DNA of 64,000 nucleotides from Litorimonas sp964425355 (GTDB lineage Bacteria > Pseudomonadota > Alphaproteobacteria > Caulobacterales > Maricaulaceae). The stretch is from positions 1-64,000 of the forward strand of contig CAYRMO010000004.1 in NCBI GenBank assembly GCA_964425355.1, given 5' to 3'. Positions 43,099 through 51,911 of this stretch are shown here, one piece after another; position 1 is the stretch's first letter; each line of letters begins with the position of its first letter. Both the position numbers and the translations under genes were made by a program. The notes beneath the pieces were generated by a model. That model had not been told where the DNA came from and did not search any database. It saw nothing but the letters and a program-made list of their open reading frames with translations.

Positions 43099-44310
43099 CT
43101 AAGTCATCTTCCTCTCAAAATTCTCTGCAATGGCCTCAAGGTAGGTTTGGGTTGTTAGCCAGCCTTGGGTGTCGCCGACGAGGAGGGCGAGATCTTTGGT
43201 CATTTGGCCGCCAACGATGGTGTCAATGACGGTTTCTTCCAGACCTTTGGCGAATTTGATGAGGGCTTCATTGTCATCGAGCTTGCCGCGATGGGCAAGG
43301 CCTCGTGTCCAGGCAAAGATGGATGCGGTGGAATTTGTCGATGTCGCTTCGCCTTTTTGGTGATTGCGGTAGTGACGTGTCACCGTGCCGTGAGCCGCTT
43401 CGGCTTCCATTGTCTTGCCGTCTGGCGTGAGCAAGAAGGATGTCATCAGGCCGAGTGAACCAAAGCCTTGCGCGACCGTGTCGGATTGCACGTCACCGTC
43501 ATAGTTCTTACAGGCCCAGATATATCCGCCTGACCATTTCAGGGCGGCGGCAACCATATCGTCGATCAGGCGATGCTGATATTCGCCTCCAAATTCTTCG
43601 AATGTGTCTTTGAATTCGCTGTCATAGATGGATTGGAAAATATCTTTGAAACGGCCATCATAGGCTTTTAGGATCGTGTTCTTAGTTGAGAGGTAAACCG
43701 GCCATTTGCGCTGAACACCATAATTGAAACAGGCGCGCGCAAAGTCCTCAATGGACTTATCCAGATTATACATGCCCATCAGCACGCCGCCGGCCGGGAA
43801 GTCGAAGATCTTCTTTTCAATGACTTGGCCGTCTTCGCCTTCAAATTTCATGGTCGCTGTGCCTTTGCCAGGGACAACGAAATCTGTGGCTTTATATTGG
43901 TCACCAAAGGCATGACGACCAATCACGATGGGCTGGGTCCAGCCTGGGACAAGGCGGGGTACGTTCGAGCAGATAATAGGTTCGCGGAAAACAACGCCAC
44001 CAAGAATGTTGCGGATGGTTCCATTGGGTGAGCGCCACATTTCCTTGAGGTCGAATTCCTCAACGCGGGCCTCATCAGGCGTGATTGTTGCGCATTTAAT
44101 ACCAACATTATGTTTCTTGATCGCATTGGCTGCATCAATTGTGATTTGGTCATCGGTCGCATCGCGCGACTGGATCGATAGATCGTAATCTAAAAGGTCT
44201 ATGTCGAGATAGGGATGGATTAAGCGTTCCTTGATCATATCCCACATGATACGTGTCATCTCATCGCCATTCATATCGACGACGGGATTTGTTACCTTGA
44301 TTTTGGCCAT
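43099..44310 (-). CDS. icd: NADP-dependent isocitrate dehydrogenase
   Basis: The protein has 403 residues from ATG 44310 (MAKIKV); an in-frame 16-codon extension has no family sequence. It is the eukaryote-like homodimeric type: VVDMNGDEMTRIMWDMIKERL at the start, ATITPDEARVEEF with substrate contacts, NYDGDVQSDTVAQGFGSLGLMTS and EAAHGTVTRHYR with the NADP-specific residues. It makes 2-oxoglutarate and NADPH in the TCA cycle, and 2-oxoglutarate is the cosubstrate of the two dioxygenases here. Confidence 0.95.
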   Translation of the reverse strand: MAKIKVTNPVVDMNGDEMTRIMWDMIKERLIHPYLDIDLLDYDLSIQSRDATDDQITIDAANAIKKHNVGIKCATITPDEARVEEFDLKEMWRSPNGTIRNILGGVVFREPIICSNVPRLVPGWTQPIVIGRHAFGDQYKATDFVVPGKGTATMKFEGEDGQVIEKKIFDFPAGGVLMGMYNLDKSIEDFARACFNYGVQRKWPVYLSTKNTILKAYDGRFKDIFQSIYDSEFKDTFEEFGGEYQHRLIDDMVAAALKWSGGYIWACKNYDGDVQSDTVAQGFGSLGLMTSFLLTPDGKTMEAEAAHGTVTRHYRNHQKGEATSTNSTASIFAWTRGLAHRGKLDDNEALIKFAKGLEETVIDTIVGGQMTKDLALLVGDTQGWLTTQTYLEAIAENFERKMT

Positions 44311-44388
44311 TATTTCCTCATTAAGCGTGCTTCGAGTTATTGAGCTTGGCCATAACACCCCACATCGTCAACATAAAGCCGGAATATA

Positions 44389-45195
44389 ATGCGCAATAAG
44401 ACAGGCAAAGCCATAAAAGACCAATTGGGCCGGGTCGTCGGCCAGAAAGACCGGCCCGCGCCCGTGGTGATTCTTGTGCGGCCTCAACTCGGTCAAAATA
44501 TCGGTGCGACAGCTCGGGCTATGCTGAATTTCGGTCTCACGGAACTCAGACTTGTTGCGCCCCGAGATGGGTGGCCCAATCCAGATGCAGATGCCATGGC
44601 GTCAGGGGCCTTGCCAGTCCTGAAAGCGGCGAAGCTATTTGAAACGGTCGAGGCGGCGGTCTCGGATTTAAGTTATGTTCTGGCGGCATCTGCCCGACGT
44701 CGTGAGCTTGAAATCCCCGTTGTGGGAACGGATGTCGTTGGCGGTGAAATGCAGGCGCATCTAGAGGGCGGGGTTGGCATTTTATTTGGACCGGAAAAAG
44801 CAGGGCTAACAAATGCCGATGTTGTTCTCGCCGATGCGATCCTAACCTATCCGGTTAACCCTGCCTTTCAGTCCCTGAATTTGGCGCAAGCTGTGAATGT
44901 CTTTTCGTTTCTCTGGGCACAAAGTGGAGAACTCAAAGTTCCGGAAATTTTTGAAAATGTTCGCAGTGAGGTGGCGGACCGGCAAGATCTGACGCGCCTA
45001 TTTGATCATTTGGAGGATGAGTTGGAAAAGGCGGGTTTTTTCTTTCCGGCGGCCAAGAAACACCTCATGCAACAAAACATACGCGCGCCTCTCACACGGG
45101 CTAAAATGAGCGAACAGGAAGTTCGAACATTTCGGGGGATTGTCAAAGCCTTGGCCAAAGGTCGGGGTGAGGCGAGGGTCAACTCTAAAAAATAG
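44389..45195 (+). CDS. trmJ: tRNA (cytidine/uridine-2'-O-)-methyltransferase TrmJ-like (SPOUT)
   Basis: The protein has 268 residues. The SPOUT fold signature is seen: VVILVRPQLGQNIGATARAMLNFGL at the start, GGVGILFGPEKAGLTNADV near 130 and YPVNPAFQSLNLAQAVNVFSF near 155, the knot region. The C-terminal extension helps dimerisation as in TrmJ. It methylates position 32 of certain tRNAs. It is divergent from icd by ~78 bp. Confidence 0.88.
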   Translation: MRNKTGKAIKDQLGRVVGQKDRPAPVVILVRPQLGQNIGATARAMLNFGLTELRLVAPRDGWPNPDADAMASGALPVLKAAKLFETVEAAVSDLSYVLAASARRRELEIPVVGTDVVGGEMQAHLEGGVGILFGPEKAGLTNADVVLADAILTYPVNPAFQSLNLAQAVNVFSFLWAQSGELKVPEIFENVRSEVADRQDLTRLFDHLEDELEKAGFFFPAAKKHLMQQNIRAPLTRAKMSEQEVRTFRGIVKALAKGRGEARVNSKK

Positions 45196-45290
45196 TGTAT
45201 CGCGTATTTTCTATATTAAGCTGTAAAATGCTCAATAAGTGGCCTTGCTTTGGTATGTGGCTGATCTGGCTGGAACAACTATGCGGTGGG

Positions 45291-45309
45291 CCCCGGATCA
45301 AGTCCGGGG
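45291..45309 (+). repeat. REP-like palindrome (CCCCGGATCAAGTCCGGGG)
   Basis: A 7-bp GC stem CCCCGGA / TCCGGGG with loop TCAAG lies between trmJ and the next gene. The core GGATCAAGTCC occurs as an interspersed palindrome in many alphaproteobacterial genomes. This 208-bp gap holds nothing else that I can support. Confidence 0.6.
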
Positions 45310-45404
45310 TAACAGAGATTTAGGTCATTTTTCAGTCGGGTCATATTCAGTCTGTCTGCGCTGACCTCTTTACTCAAATATGGCTTTCCGTCAGGAGGCG
45401 AGGC

Positions 45405-45692
45405 ATGAAATATCTGGGTTATTTTATTGTACTATGTGCCGGGCTAGCGGGATTTCTGGGCGTGCGGGTCTGGGTTCTGGTCATTCTCGCCCTCTTATCA
45501 AGCTTTACCTTTATGTCAGCGCGTCGGCAAAATTTAAAAGATACGCCTCAAACTCTGAATCAAAATATGGTGGTGGACGGGATGTTTTTACTTTTCTCGC
45601 AGCTTTTGATTTTGTTTGTGGTTTATCTTGTGGGGGTTTTTATCGCAGGTCCCGGCGGAGAACTCTTTATGAAGCCTTTTGAGAGGTCCTAG
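45405..45692 (+). CDS. Small membrane protein, function unknown
   Basis: The protein has 95 residues with three predicted membrane segments (about 2-17, 21-36 and 55-80). The ATG at 45405 has a strong AGGAGG-type ribosome-binding site (CAGGAGGCGAGGC). The 3' end overlaps the 3' end of rarD on the opposite strand by 26 bp. No recognisable family. Expression would place it in the inner membrane. Confidence 0.6.
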   Translation: MKYLGYFIVLCAGLAGFLGVRVWVLVILALLSSFTFMSARRQNLKDTPQTLNQNMVVDGMFLLFSQLLILFVVYLVGVFIAGPGGELFMKPFERS

Positions 45693-46602
45693 CATTTTGC
45701 ACCCTTAATCGAGATGTCTTTAATGCATCATAGGCGAAGAGTGCGACTCCCATCCAAATAAACAAAAAGCAATACCCATGCGCCGACGTAAATTTGTCAC
45801 CGAGATATAACCCGCAAAAAAATTGAAGCGTAGGGCCGACAAACTGGATGATCCCCAGTGTCGAGAGTTTTATGTTCCGGGCTGCGAAGGCGAAGGCTAG
45901 CAGCGGGAAGACGGTGAGGGGTGCCGCCATTAAGATCAGCAAATCTGTGTCTATTCCGTAATGACTCCAGACAAGATCGCCCTGTATCCCGGTCCAGATT
46001 AGAAAGGCCAGTGACGGGATAAACAGAATCGATGTCTCGATAAAAAGTCCGGGCATGGCGCCAACCGGGATAATTTTACGGAGCACACCATAAAGTCCGA
46101 AAGTGACGGCCAAACTCAATGCGATATAGGGAAACACACCGCCTTTAAGCGTAAGGATTGAAACCCCGATAAAAGCTAACCCTATCGCCAGGATTTGAAA
46201 GCGTGATAAGCGTTCTTTGAAAAAGAGAATTCCTAAAACAACATTGAATAATGGATTTATATAATAACCGAGGCTGGCTTGAAAAATCTGGCCCTGTTGT
46301 ATCGCCCAGATATAAATGCCCCAATTTGCGCCGATTGCGATGGCCGAAAATGTCAATAGGAGGAGGGTTTTAGGTGTAAGACAGGCTTTTATCGTCTCGG
46401 AAATTTGCTTGCGAAGAACCAATACGAGAAACCCCAGCGGGATTGACCAGACGATCCTATGTGCCAATAGCTCAAGGGCCGGAACATGACGTGCGGCGAC
46501 AAAATAGAGAGGGAGAAGCCCCCAAATGAAATATGCGCATAGCCCAGATAGTAGACCTGCCTGGCTATTTGTAAGTTTTTGTTGCGTATTTGGGTTCGCC
46601 AT
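45667..46602 (-). CDS. rarD: RarD-type EamA transporter
   Basis: The protein has 311 residues and ten predicted helices in the EamA duplicated fold. The N-terminal AGLLSGLCAYFIWGLLPLYF and AHRIVWSIPLGFLVL are characteristic of RarD, and YYINPLFNVVLGILFFKERLSRFQ is the conserved middle of the first repeat. It probably exports a small metabolite; the chloramphenicol link of the name is historical. The gene ends inside the small membrane protein gene on the other strand. Confidence 0.85.
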   Translation of the reverse strand: MANPNTQQKLTNSQAGLLSGLCAYFIWGLLPLYFVAARHVPALELLAHRIVWSIPLGFLVLVLRKQISETIKACLTPKTLLLLTFSAIAIGANWGIYIWAIQQGQIFQASLGYYINPLFNVVLGILFFKERLSRFQILAIGLAFIGVSILTLKGGVFPYIALSLAVTFGLYGVLRKIIPVGAMPGLFIETSILFIPSLAFLIWTGIQGDLVWSHYGIDTDLLILMAAPLTVFPLLAFAFAARNIKLSTLGIIQFVGPTLQFFCGLYLGDKFTSAHGYCFLFIWMGVALFAYDALKTSRLRVQNARTSQKAS

Positions 46603-46667
46603 TTGAGCCCCTTGTCACTTTCAGCCCAAATTGCCAACCAGAAAGATTGCCAACTGAAAAGGCACGC

Positions 46668-46695
46668 TTGACACGGAGTATAAAACCGCTAGGTA
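46668..46695 (+). promoter_or_regulatory. Candidate rpsD promoter and leader
   Basis: TTGACA (46668-46673) with a 16-bp spacer to TAGGTA (46690-46695) gives a plausible promoter ~98 bp upstream of rpsD. The leader contains a small hairpin GCCTC-AAAGG-GAGGC (46741-46755) upstream of the AAAAGGA ribosome-binding site. Control of S4 by its own leader is known in other bacteria; nothing is shown here. Confidence 0.5.
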
Positions 46696-46792
46696 GCGCG
46701 CTTAATTACGGGAAGGTGTGGTGCCGCCGTTGTAATCGCTGCCTCAAAGGGAGGCGAGCCGGGCCACGTCGAAATAGAAAAGGACGATGGCT

Positions 46793-47413
46793 ATGTCCAA
46801 GCGTCATTCGACCAAATATAAAATTGATCGCCGTATGGGCGAGAATATCTGGGGCCGCCCCAAATCACCAGTCAATAAGCGCTCTTACCCTCCGGGACAG
46901 CACGGTGCGAATGCACGTCGTGGTAAATTGTCAGATTTTGGTACGCAGCTTCGTGCCAAGCAAAAGCTTAAGGGCTATTACGGCAATATTACAGAGAAAC
47001 AGTTCCGCAGAACTTATGATCAAGCCTCTCGAATGAAGGGCGATGCCTCTGAAAACCTGATTGGTCTTCTCGAACGTCGTCTGGATGCGATTGTTTACCG
47101 TTCTAAATTCGTGCCAACGGTTTTTGCTGCGCGCCAATTCGTCAATCATGGTCATGTTCTTGTGAATGGCAAAAAGGTCAATATCCCGTCTTATCGTTGT
47201 AATGAAGGAGACGTTGTTGAAGTGCGTGAAAAGTCACGCACAATGGCGTTGGTTCTTGAAGCCCTCGGATCTGCTGAACGTGAAGTTCCAGATTATATCT
47301 CTCTTGATCCAAAAGCGATGAAAGCCGAGTTCATTCGGACACCATCTTTTGATGAAGTCCCATATCCGGTTGTGATGGAACCAAACCTAACGGTGGAATT
47401 TTATTCCCGATAG
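46793..47413 (+). CDS. rpsD: 30S ribosomal protein S4
   Basis: The protein has 206 residues from ATG 46793 (MSKRHSTKYKIDRRMGENIWG), which has AGGA 8 bp upstream; the ATG two codons earlier (46787) is too close. The C-terminal half contains the S4 RNA-binding motif ENLIGLLERRLDAIVYRSKF and VNHGHVLVNGKKVNIPSY. The protein nucleates assembly of the 30S subunit. It is monocistronic here rather than in the alpha operon with rpoA, as in other alphaproteobacteria. Confidence 0.97.
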   Translation: MSKRHSTKYKIDRRMGENIWGRPKSPVNKRSYPPGQHGANARRGKLSDFGTQLRAKQKLKGYYGNITEKQFRRTYDQASRMKGDASENLIGLLERRLDAIVYRSKFVPTVFAARQFVNHGHVLVNGKKVNIPSYRCNEGDVVEVREKSRTMALVLEALGSAEREVPDYISLDPKAMKAEFIRTPSFDEVPYPVVMEPNLTVEFYSR

Positions 47414-47438
47414 TTCCGCACAAGAAATGATTTTTTTA

Positions 47439-47470
47439 ACCCGTCAAGATCAAGTCTTGGCGGGTTTTTT
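47439..47470 (+). terminator. Rho-independent terminator of rpsD
   Basis: Arms ACCCGTCAAGA / TCTTGGCGGGT pair with one G-T wobble around the loop, followed by TTTTTT. It lies ~28 bp after the rpsD stop. Confidence 0.85.
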
Positions 47471-47471
47471 A

Positions 47472-48059
47472 TTATCCACGTGTCCACATAATTCGGTAAT
47501 TTTCGCTTCCATCGCGCAACTGAACATGTTCGCTAAAGTGATAGAAACCTGTATTTGGCAGCGTGAATTTCCGCGACCCTTTTGTTCCATTTATACGAAC
47601 AACTTGCTCATTTACAATTTGGCATTTGAAAATTTCGACGACCCAAACGCGGCGACATTGGAGAATAGCAACGTCCAATTTAGTGCCAACCGGTAGGCTA
47701 TACCGCACGGAGACCTCTTGGCCAGCTTGTACATAAGCCCGTTCCATATGAAACATATCGACATATGGACCGACAAATTTTCCATATAAACCGTCGCGAT
47801 CTAGGCTCTTTTTAGCCGAATTTACATGTGAATTGTCAGCGAGCTTTATAACATCAGCGGGTTTTACAAAAGCAGGAATGTAGTGAAATCCGATGTAAAT
47901 CATCAGGCCGCCAAAAAGAAGCGAAAGGCCTGAGAAGATCGTCCGCCCGATGCCCATACGTTTTTGTTTTCGCAATCTTACACGATCATTGAGATATTCT
48001 GCATGAAAGCCGCCTATACCGGCTTTCCGTCTTGATTTTAGTCCTACGCCAAATGGCAT
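47472..48059 (-). CDS. Single-pass membrane protein, function unknown
   Basis: The protein has 195 residues. A basic N-terminus of ~35 residues (RLRKQKRMG) precedes one hydrophobic segment (about 37-60); the rest, ~130 residues, would be periplasmic and is rich in beta strands, with SVRYSLPVGTKLDVAILQCRRVW and TGFYHFSEHVQL. Cys pair at about 134 and 146. I do not recognise the family; similar small proteins are seen in marine alphaproteobacteria. Its stop lies at the rpsD terminator. Confidence 0.6.
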   Translation of the reverse strand: MPFGVGLKSRRKAGIGGFHAEYLNDRVRLRKQKRMGIGRTIFSGLSLLFGGLMIYIGFHYIPAFVKPADVIKLADNSHVNSAKKSLDRDGLYGKFVGPYVDMFHMERAYVQAGQEVSVRYSLPVGTKLDVAILQCRRVWVVEIFKCQIVNEQVVRINGTKGSRKFTLPNTGFYHFSEHVQLRDGSENYRIMWTRG

Positions 48060-48163
48060 ATTAGCCTCCTCCTTTTAGAGCGCCCATGAGTGGATAGCTG
48101 GGGCCAGTATAGCAGGTTGAGGTTAGCGTGGTTTTAAGCTGATTTTAGGGAGAAGTTTACCCT

Positions 48164-48490
48164 TTATGCGCTTGTTTTAATGCCTTTTTCTTTCAAAAGG
48201 ACTTTAAGTTCGCCGGATTCAAACATCTCACGTACGATGTCACAGCCTCCGACGAATTCACCTTTTAGAAAAATTTGAGGGATTGTTGGCCAATTATTGA
48301 ATTCTTTTATGCCTTGGCGAACTTCCATGTCTTCGAGAACATTGACGCTGGCATATTCAACACCAAGATAGTCAAAGACTTGGACGACAGTTGACGAAAA
48401 CCCACATTGCGGAAAGACAGGCGTGCCTTTCATATAAAGGACAACGTCATTTTCACTTACAGTTTTTTGTATTTGTTCTTTGACAGACAT
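48164..48490 (-). CDS. grxD: Monothiol glutaredoxin (Grx4/GrxD type)
   Basis: The protein has 108 residues. VVLYMKGTPVFPQCGFSSTVVQVF carries the CGFS active site of monothiol glutaredoxins that bind a [2Fe-2S] cluster with glutathione, and WPTIPQIFLKGEFVGGCDIVREM holds the TIPQ and GGCD glutathione-binding motifs. It follows bolA by 51 bp; BolA-Grx4 complexes traffic Fe-S clusters and sense iron, so the pair is expected. Confidence 0.95.
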   Translation of the reverse strand: MSVKEQIQKTVSENDVVLYMKGTPVFPQCGFSSTVVQVFDYLGVEYASVNVLEDMEVRQGIKEFNNWPTIPQIFLKGEFVGGCDIVREMFESGELKVLLKEKGIKTSA

Positions 48491-48541
48491 AATTGTGTTC
48501 CTGTTTCTAGAGTCAGGAGTTAGGAAACCAGATCAAAATAA

Positions 48542-48775
48542 TCAAGGCGTCTCTGCTATTCGTGTTTCGAGGGCTAGGGCATGTAAGACGCCACCCATCT
48601 TACCTTGAAGGGCTGCATAGACCATTTGATGCTGCGCGACCCTAGACTTACCCTTAAAGGCAGCGCTTGTTACAACGGCTTTCCAATGATCATTATCACC
48701 TGCCAGATCAGTCATTTCGACGTCTGCATCTGGCAAAGCGGCTTTAATCATCGCCACGATCTCGTCTTGCGCCAT
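48542..48775 (-). CDS. bolA: BolA family protein
   Basis: The protein has 77 residues from ATG 48775; a longer frame overlaps purL and is rejected. FKGKSRVAQHQMVYAAL is the conserved BolA motif with His at the Fe-S binding position, and MIKAALPDADVEMTDLAGD forms the N-terminal helix and loop. Length fits BolA/IbaG. It starts 8 bp after the purL stop, so the purine operon may continue into bolA-grxD. Confidence 0.93.
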   Translation of the reverse strand: MAQDEIVAMIKAALPDADVEMTDLAGDNDHWKAVVTSAAFKGKSRVAQHQMVYAALQGKMGGVLHALALETRIAETP

Positions 48776-48782
48776 TGGCACG

Positions 48783-50996
48783 CTAGGAATCTCCAGCCAT
48801 AAGGTTTGGCAACCAATTTTCATTCGCGGCGCGAAGGTCCGATAGGGCGACATCAAACCCCCCAACGGCTTTCACGCGATTGCCACCAACTTTACCGACA
48901 ATTTCTGCATGTATGCCCTTGGCTTTGGCCGTTGCAATTATAGGATTGACCGAATGTTCTTCAACAGACAGTAGGTAACGCCCCTGATCTTCTCCAAAGA
49001 GCCATCCATGTGTAAGCCCATTTGGAGCCGCATTTATCGACATGCCTTGCCCGCTTGCAAAGGCCATTTCACAGGCCGTTACAGCCAGACCACCGTCTGA
49101 ACAATCATGGACCGCATTAACCCGACGATTTCTAATGAGTTTGCGAACATAGTCGCCATTTAGCTTTTCTTTTTCCAAATCAACAGGTGGCGGAGCTCCG
49201 TCTTCACGTGATAAAATTTCGGCCAGATAGATTGACGCGCCTAACCATCCCGTTGTTTCTCCAATCAAGACGAGTGTGTCACCTTCATTGGCGCCTTTTA
49301 ATGTCATATGTTTGTCGAGATCAGGAATAAGGCCAACCCCGCCAACAGCAGGTGTAGGGGGAATAGCTTGACCATTCGTCTCATTATAGAGGGACACATT
49401 GCCTGACACGACAGGATATTCAAAAGTTCGGCAAGCCTCATTCATGCCCTCAATGGCGCCAACAAATTGACCCATAATATCAGGTCGCTCGGGATTTCCG
49501 AAATTGAGGCAATCCGTAATTGCAACCGGGTCTGCGCCCACACATGTCAGATTTCGCCATGTCTCTGCGACACATTGTTTTCCGCCCTCATAGGGATCGG
49601 CCTGCACATATCGCGGTGTACAATCTGTTGTAATCGCAACGGCCTTATTGGAGCCATGAATGCGGACAATACCCGCATCGCCGCCTGATTGGCTGCTATC
49701 GATCGTATCTGTCATAACATGGCGATCATATTGCTCCCATATCCAGCGCTTAGACGCGATATCCGGCGATTTTATGATACGCATAATCGCATCATTATAA
49801 TCTTGGGTTTCATGGATGTTTAGAGTTTCCAATATGTCGCGTTTTGGTGTCGGGATATGCGGTCGGTCATAATTTGGCGCATCATCAGCGAGCGGTGAGA
49901 TTGGAATGTCGCAGACTGTTTTACGGTCATGCTTTAGCACGAGGCGTCCCGTATCTGTTGTTTTACCGATTTTAGCGACGTCCAATTCCCATTTCTCGAA
50001 AATATCAAAAGCAAGTTGCTCTTTGCCCGGTTTAATGACCATGAGCATGCGCTCCTGACTCTCAGAGAGCATCATTTCATAGGCCGTCATATTGGGTTCG
50101 CGCTGAGGGACCAGATCAAGATTGAGTTGAATACCGACGCCGCCTTTATCCGCCATTTCGATCGATGAAGAGGTGAGGCCAGCGGCTCCCATATCCTGAA
50201 TGGCAATAATGGCGTCTGTCGCCATTAACTCTAGACAAGCCTCAATCAGAAGTTTTTCCGTGAAGGGATCACCGACCTGAACGGTCGGGCGCTTTTCTTC
50301 GCTTGCATCGTCAAATTCGGCTGATGCCATGGTCGCGCCGTGGATTCCGTCGCGACCGGTTTTCGATCCGACATAGAAGATTGGATTACCGACGCCTTTG
50401 GCGGCTGAATAAAAAACATTATCTGTTCGCGCGAGACCCACACACATCGCATTGACCAGGATATTGCCATTATAGCCTTTGTGGAAATTTGTTTCGCCGC
50501 CCACAGTCGGAACACCCACACAATTTCCATAGCCCCCAATGCCGGCGACAACGCCGCTGACAAGGCTTTTTGTTTTAGGATGGGTTGGTTCACCGAAACG
50601 CAGGGCATTCATCAAGGCGATCGGTCTGGCGCCCATGGTAAAAACATCCCGCATAATCCCACCAACACCCGTAGCCGCGCCTTGATAGGGCTCGATATAA
50701 GAGGGGTGGTTATGGCTCTCCATTTTAAAGATGATCGCATCCCCATCATCAATATCTATGACGCCAGCATTTTCGCCCGGACCTTGAATAACGCGCTTTC
50801 CTTTAGTCAGAAATTTAGCCAAGTGACGGCGAGAGGATTTGTAAGAACAATGTTCGGACCACATCACCGAGAAGATACCCAGTTCTGTCAGGTTTGGTTC
50901 GCGATCCAATCTGTCTAGAATGATTTTATATTCAAATTCGCTTAGGCCATGCTCTTTTACGACGTCTGGCGTGATTTCGCTTTTTTTCTTGGCCAT
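48783..50996 (-). CDS. purL: Phosphoribosylformylglycinamidine synthase subunit PurL
   Basis: The protein has 737 residues, the small PurL form that works with PurS and PurQ. Motifs include SVMWSEHCSYKSSR near 42, GPGENAGVIDIDDGDAIIFKMESHNHPS near 72 and DCSDGGLAVTACEMAF near 630. It makes FGAM from FGAR, ATP and ammonia. The start ATG overlaps the purQ stop by one base. Operon order on this strand: purC, purS, purQ, purL, bolA, grxD. Confidence 0.96.
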   Translation of the reverse strand: MAKKKSEITPDVVKEHGLSEFEYKIILDRLDREPNLTELGIFSVMWSEHCSYKSSRRHLAKFLTKGKRVIQGPGENAGVIDIDDGDAIIFKMESHNHPSYIEPYQGAATGVGGIMRDVFTMGARPIALMNALRFGEPTHPKTKSLVSGVVAGIGGYGNCVGVPTVGGETNFHKGYNGNILVNAMCVGLARTDNVFYSAAKGVGNPIFYVGSKTGRDGIHGATMASAEFDDASEEKRPTVQVGDPFTEKLLIEACLELMATDAIIAIQDMGAAGLTSSSIEMADKGGVGIQLNLDLVPQREPNMTAYEMMLSESQERMLMVIKPGKEQLAFDIFEKWELDVAKIGKTTDTGRLVLKHDRKTVCDIPISPLADDAPNYDRPHIPTPKRDILETLNIHETQDYNDAIMRIIKSPDIASKRWIWEQYDRHVMTDTIDSSQSGGDAGIVRIHGSNKAVAITTDCTPRYVQADPYEGGKQCVAETWRNLTCVGADPVAITDCLNFGNPERPDIMGQFVGAIEGMNEACRTFEYPVVSGNVSLYNETNGQAIPPTPAVGGVGLIPDLDKHMTLKGANEGDTLVLIGETTGWLGASIYLAEILSREDGAPPPVDLEKEKLNGDYVRKLIRNRRVNAVHDCSDGGLAVTACEMAFASGQGMSINAAPNGLTHGWLFGEDQGRYLLSVEEHSVNPIIATAKAKGIHAEIVGKVGGNRVKAVGGFDVALSDLRAANENWLPNLMAGDS

Positions 50997-51658
50997 TAGA
51001 TTGACTCAATGATTGATTTGAAAAGACCAAGGCCATCGTCACCGCCATGTAGGGGGTCGATAGCACGTTCCGGATGCGGCATCATGCCAAAAACATTGCC
51101 GCCGGAATTAACAATGCCTGCAATATCATTGCGAGATCCGTTCGGGTTATCTGCATAACGGAAAGTGACAAGGCCTTCTTTTTCAATTTGATTTAAGGTG
51201 TCTTTGTCAGCAAAAAAATTCCCATCATGATGCGCGATCGGAAAGACGACTTCGGATTTAGCCGCATAGTGCTTGGTATACCGCGTATTTGCGTTTTCAA
51301 CTTTCAGGCGCTCCGGGCGACAAATATATTTCAAATTCTTGTTCCGCATCAATGCTCCAGGCAGCATACCAGCCTCAGTCAGGATCTGGAATCCGTTGCA
51401 AAATCCCGCAACCGCCAGTCCCTTTTCTGATTTCGCTTTGATATCTCGAACAATCGGAGAGCGAGACGCAATAGCACCTGAGCGTAGATAGTCCCCATAG
51501 GAAAACCCACCCGGCATAACAACGAACTCAATATTGTCGGGAAGGGTAGTCTCGCGGTGCCAGACCATTACTGGAGCACGTCCTGTTACTTTTTCGAGTG
51601 CGACAGCGGCGTCGCGGTCACAATTTGAACCAGGAAAACGAATGACAGCCGTTTGCAT
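50996..51658 (-). CDS. purQ: Phosphoribosylformylglycinamidine synthase glutaminase subunit PurQ
   Basis: The protein has 220 residues, a class I glutamine amidotransferase. VAGFCNGFQILTEAGMLPGA holds the nucleophile Cys (near residue 86) and GMMPHPERA the catalytic His-Glu. It supplies ammonia to PurL. ATG 51658 overlaps the purS stop by one base. Confidence 0.96.
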   Translation of the reverse strand: MQTAVIRFPGSNCDRDAAVALEKVTGRAPVMVWHRETTLPDNIEFVVMPGGFSYGDYLRSGAIASRSPIVRDIKAKSEKGLAVAGFCNGFQILTEAGMLPGALMRNKNLKYICRPERLKVENANTRYTKHYAAKSEVVFPIAHHDGNFFADKDTLNQIEKEGLVTFRYADNPNGSRNDIAGIVNSGGNVFGMMPHPERAIDPLHGGDDGLGLFKSIIESI

Positions 51659-51900
51659 TAGTCTTCAATCTCGATGCGATAGTTTTCGATGACGGTATTT
51701 GCGAGCAGCTTTTCGCACATTTCGGTCACACGTGTTTTTGCCGCATCTTTATCTTCACCATTCAGGCTGAGTTCGATCACCTTGCCTTGAAAAGCACCGC
51801 TGACTTCATCAAATCCGAGGTCGTTTAAGGACCGCGCAATGGTCCGACCTTGTGGGTCAAGAACGCCAGGTTTGAGACCGACATAGACAAGTGCTTTCAT
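51658..51900 (-). CDS. purS: Phosphoribosylformylglycinamidine synthase subunit PurS
   Basis: The protein has 80 residues. VYVGLKPGVLDPQGRTIARSLNDLGF is the PurS signature and MCEKLLANTVIENYRIEIED the C-terminal strand. It bridges PurQ and PurL and helps channel ammonia. It lies 11 bp after purC and overlaps purQ by one base. Confidence 0.95.
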   Translation of the reverse strand: MKALVYVGLKPGVLDPQGRTIARSLNDLGFDEVSGAFQGKVIELSLNGEDKDAAKTRVTEMCEKLLANTVIENYRIEIED

Positions 51901-51911
51901 AGCTAAATTTC